A DNA stretch of 52,715 nucleotides from Tubiluchus corallicola (lineage: Eukaryota > Priapulida > Priapulimorpha > Priapulimorphida > Tubiluchidae), in assembly GCA_030141605.1 (NCBI GenBank), contig JAQGDQ010000930.1:26922-79636 (forward strand). The letters are read 5' to 3'. Of the stretch, positions 52,045 through 52,715 are shown in pieces. How positions within the stretch are numbered: position 1 is the first letter of the stretch; every line of letters begins with the position of its first letter. Both the position numbers and the translations under genes were made by a program. The notes below the pieces were generated by a model that did no database searches, was not told where the DNA came from, and saw only the letters and a program-made list of their open reading frames with translations.

Positions 52045-52150
52045 TCAGAAAGTTTGCAATTTCTTGCAGACAGTAACATGCAGAGCAGTTCACACTTGCG
52101 ACTTCGTTTCCAAACTGAAAAATTGTGACAGAAAACTCACTAGTCTAAAA
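52045..52150. repeat. Dispersed repeat B, copy 2
   Basis: Matches 13205-13320 (agaaagtttgcaat, agttcacacttgcgactt, aaaactcactagt). Confidence 0.65.
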
Positions 52151-52194
52151 CTATCTATCTTGATGGATTGTTCTCTAAAGGCTCAAACGTTATA

Positions 52195-52700
52195 CAGTCA
52201 TGCGTCCGTTTTCGAACGTCTCCGTTGTCGTACAAATCGGTTTTCGACCAGAAAATTTGAGCGGAAATTGTCTCCGCTTTCGACCAGAATTTCGGTACAC
52301 GATCAGCCGCCAAACACGTGATGAACGCATGCGCGGTGAGCAGAGTAGAGCCGAGCGTAACCGACCGTGCCCGAGAGTAGTCACGCACGTGTTTTGATTT
52401 GCTTACATATGCTTTCTATGCTTATTTCTCTCCGCTTTTTCCATACAGGAACAATTATGTTTTTCTTTCCAAGGAATTCTATTATGTTTTTCTTATCAAT
52501 TATATTACATCTACTGTTTGAATAAACATTTTTGCATTATTATATTTCATTTTAGTAATACTCTACAGTTCATTTGGTGCTTGAGAATGGATTATTTGCT
52601 TTTGCATTATTTCTTATGGGAATAAATGATTCGGTTCTCAACCAAATCGGTTTTCAAACACTTTAGGAACGAATTTTGGTCGAAAATAGAGGTATGACTA
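52195..52700. mobile_element. Tigger/pogo-like MITE B, 506 bp
   Basis: Ends CAGTCATGCGTCCGTTTTCG and cgaaaatagaggtatgacta with TA on both sides. Same family, opposite orientation, as 26179-26761, and shares its right half with 16766-16951. Confidence 0.85.
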
Positions 52701-52715
52701 TATCTGCGCTTGCAA

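Noticed and set aside
52155-52397. Short open frames at the right edge on both strands
   Set aside because: They fall in a Tigger-like MITE and recur in its relative at 26405-26817; no domain.

Overview
The window is animal (metazoan) nuclear DNA. The genes have GT-AG introns and animal homologues. The introns are full of satellites, SINEs, LINE tails and non-autonomous DNA transposons, and one intron holds degenerate CCCTAA telomere-like sequence. The species cannot be fixed from the sequence. An invertebrate is more likely than a mammal, because no mammalian repeat families are visible. Most of the 52.7 kb is repeat, and all exons together occupy under 3 kb.

Three split genes were assembled by exon phase and homology. 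(1) A ZDHHC24-like palmitoyltransferase on the + strand (1452-12382): three coding exons, 282 aa, complete. (2) OSGEPL1, the mitochondrial tRNA threonylcarbamoyl (t6A) transferase, on the - strand (29711-16092): nine coding exons, 420 aa, complete, with one apparent GC-AG intron. (3) A C2H2 zinc-finger gene on the + strand (33275 to beyond 51442). It has six distinct exons plus one exact tandem exon duplicate and is open at the right edge. Genes 1 and 2 converge on a 3.7 kb repeat-filled spacer. Genes 2 and 3 diverge from a 3.5 kb spacer with only microsatellites and one partial repeat.

Layout: 1-1170 minisatellite; 1452-12382 ZDHHC24, with RT remnants in intron 1 and a 6.3 kb 66-bp satellite plus a 1.45 kb telomere-like tract in intron 2; 12383-16091 LINE remnant, two hAT MITEs and two SINE fragments; 16092-29711 OSGEPL1 with minisatellites, a 5S-headed SINE, a tRNA-headed SINE, hAT and Tigger-like MITEs; 29712-33274 spacer; 33275-51442 zinc-finger gene with at least seven tandem arrays; 51443-52715 two Tigger-like MITEs.

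The most unusual signal is in the zinc-finger gene. Nearly every intron contains a tandem array whose unit carries a splicing signal: TACTAAC in intron 1, the true CAG|GTTGGC donor reiterated in intron 2, GTAAGT in intron 3, CTAAC in intron 4, acceptor plus GTGAGT pseudo-exons in the 137-bp satellite, and TCCTCAG just before the last visible exon. A 66-bp symmetric-phase exon has been duplicated exactly together with its flanking intron and satellite. Whether these arrays act in splicing or only record junction-seeded slippage is not decided by the sequence.
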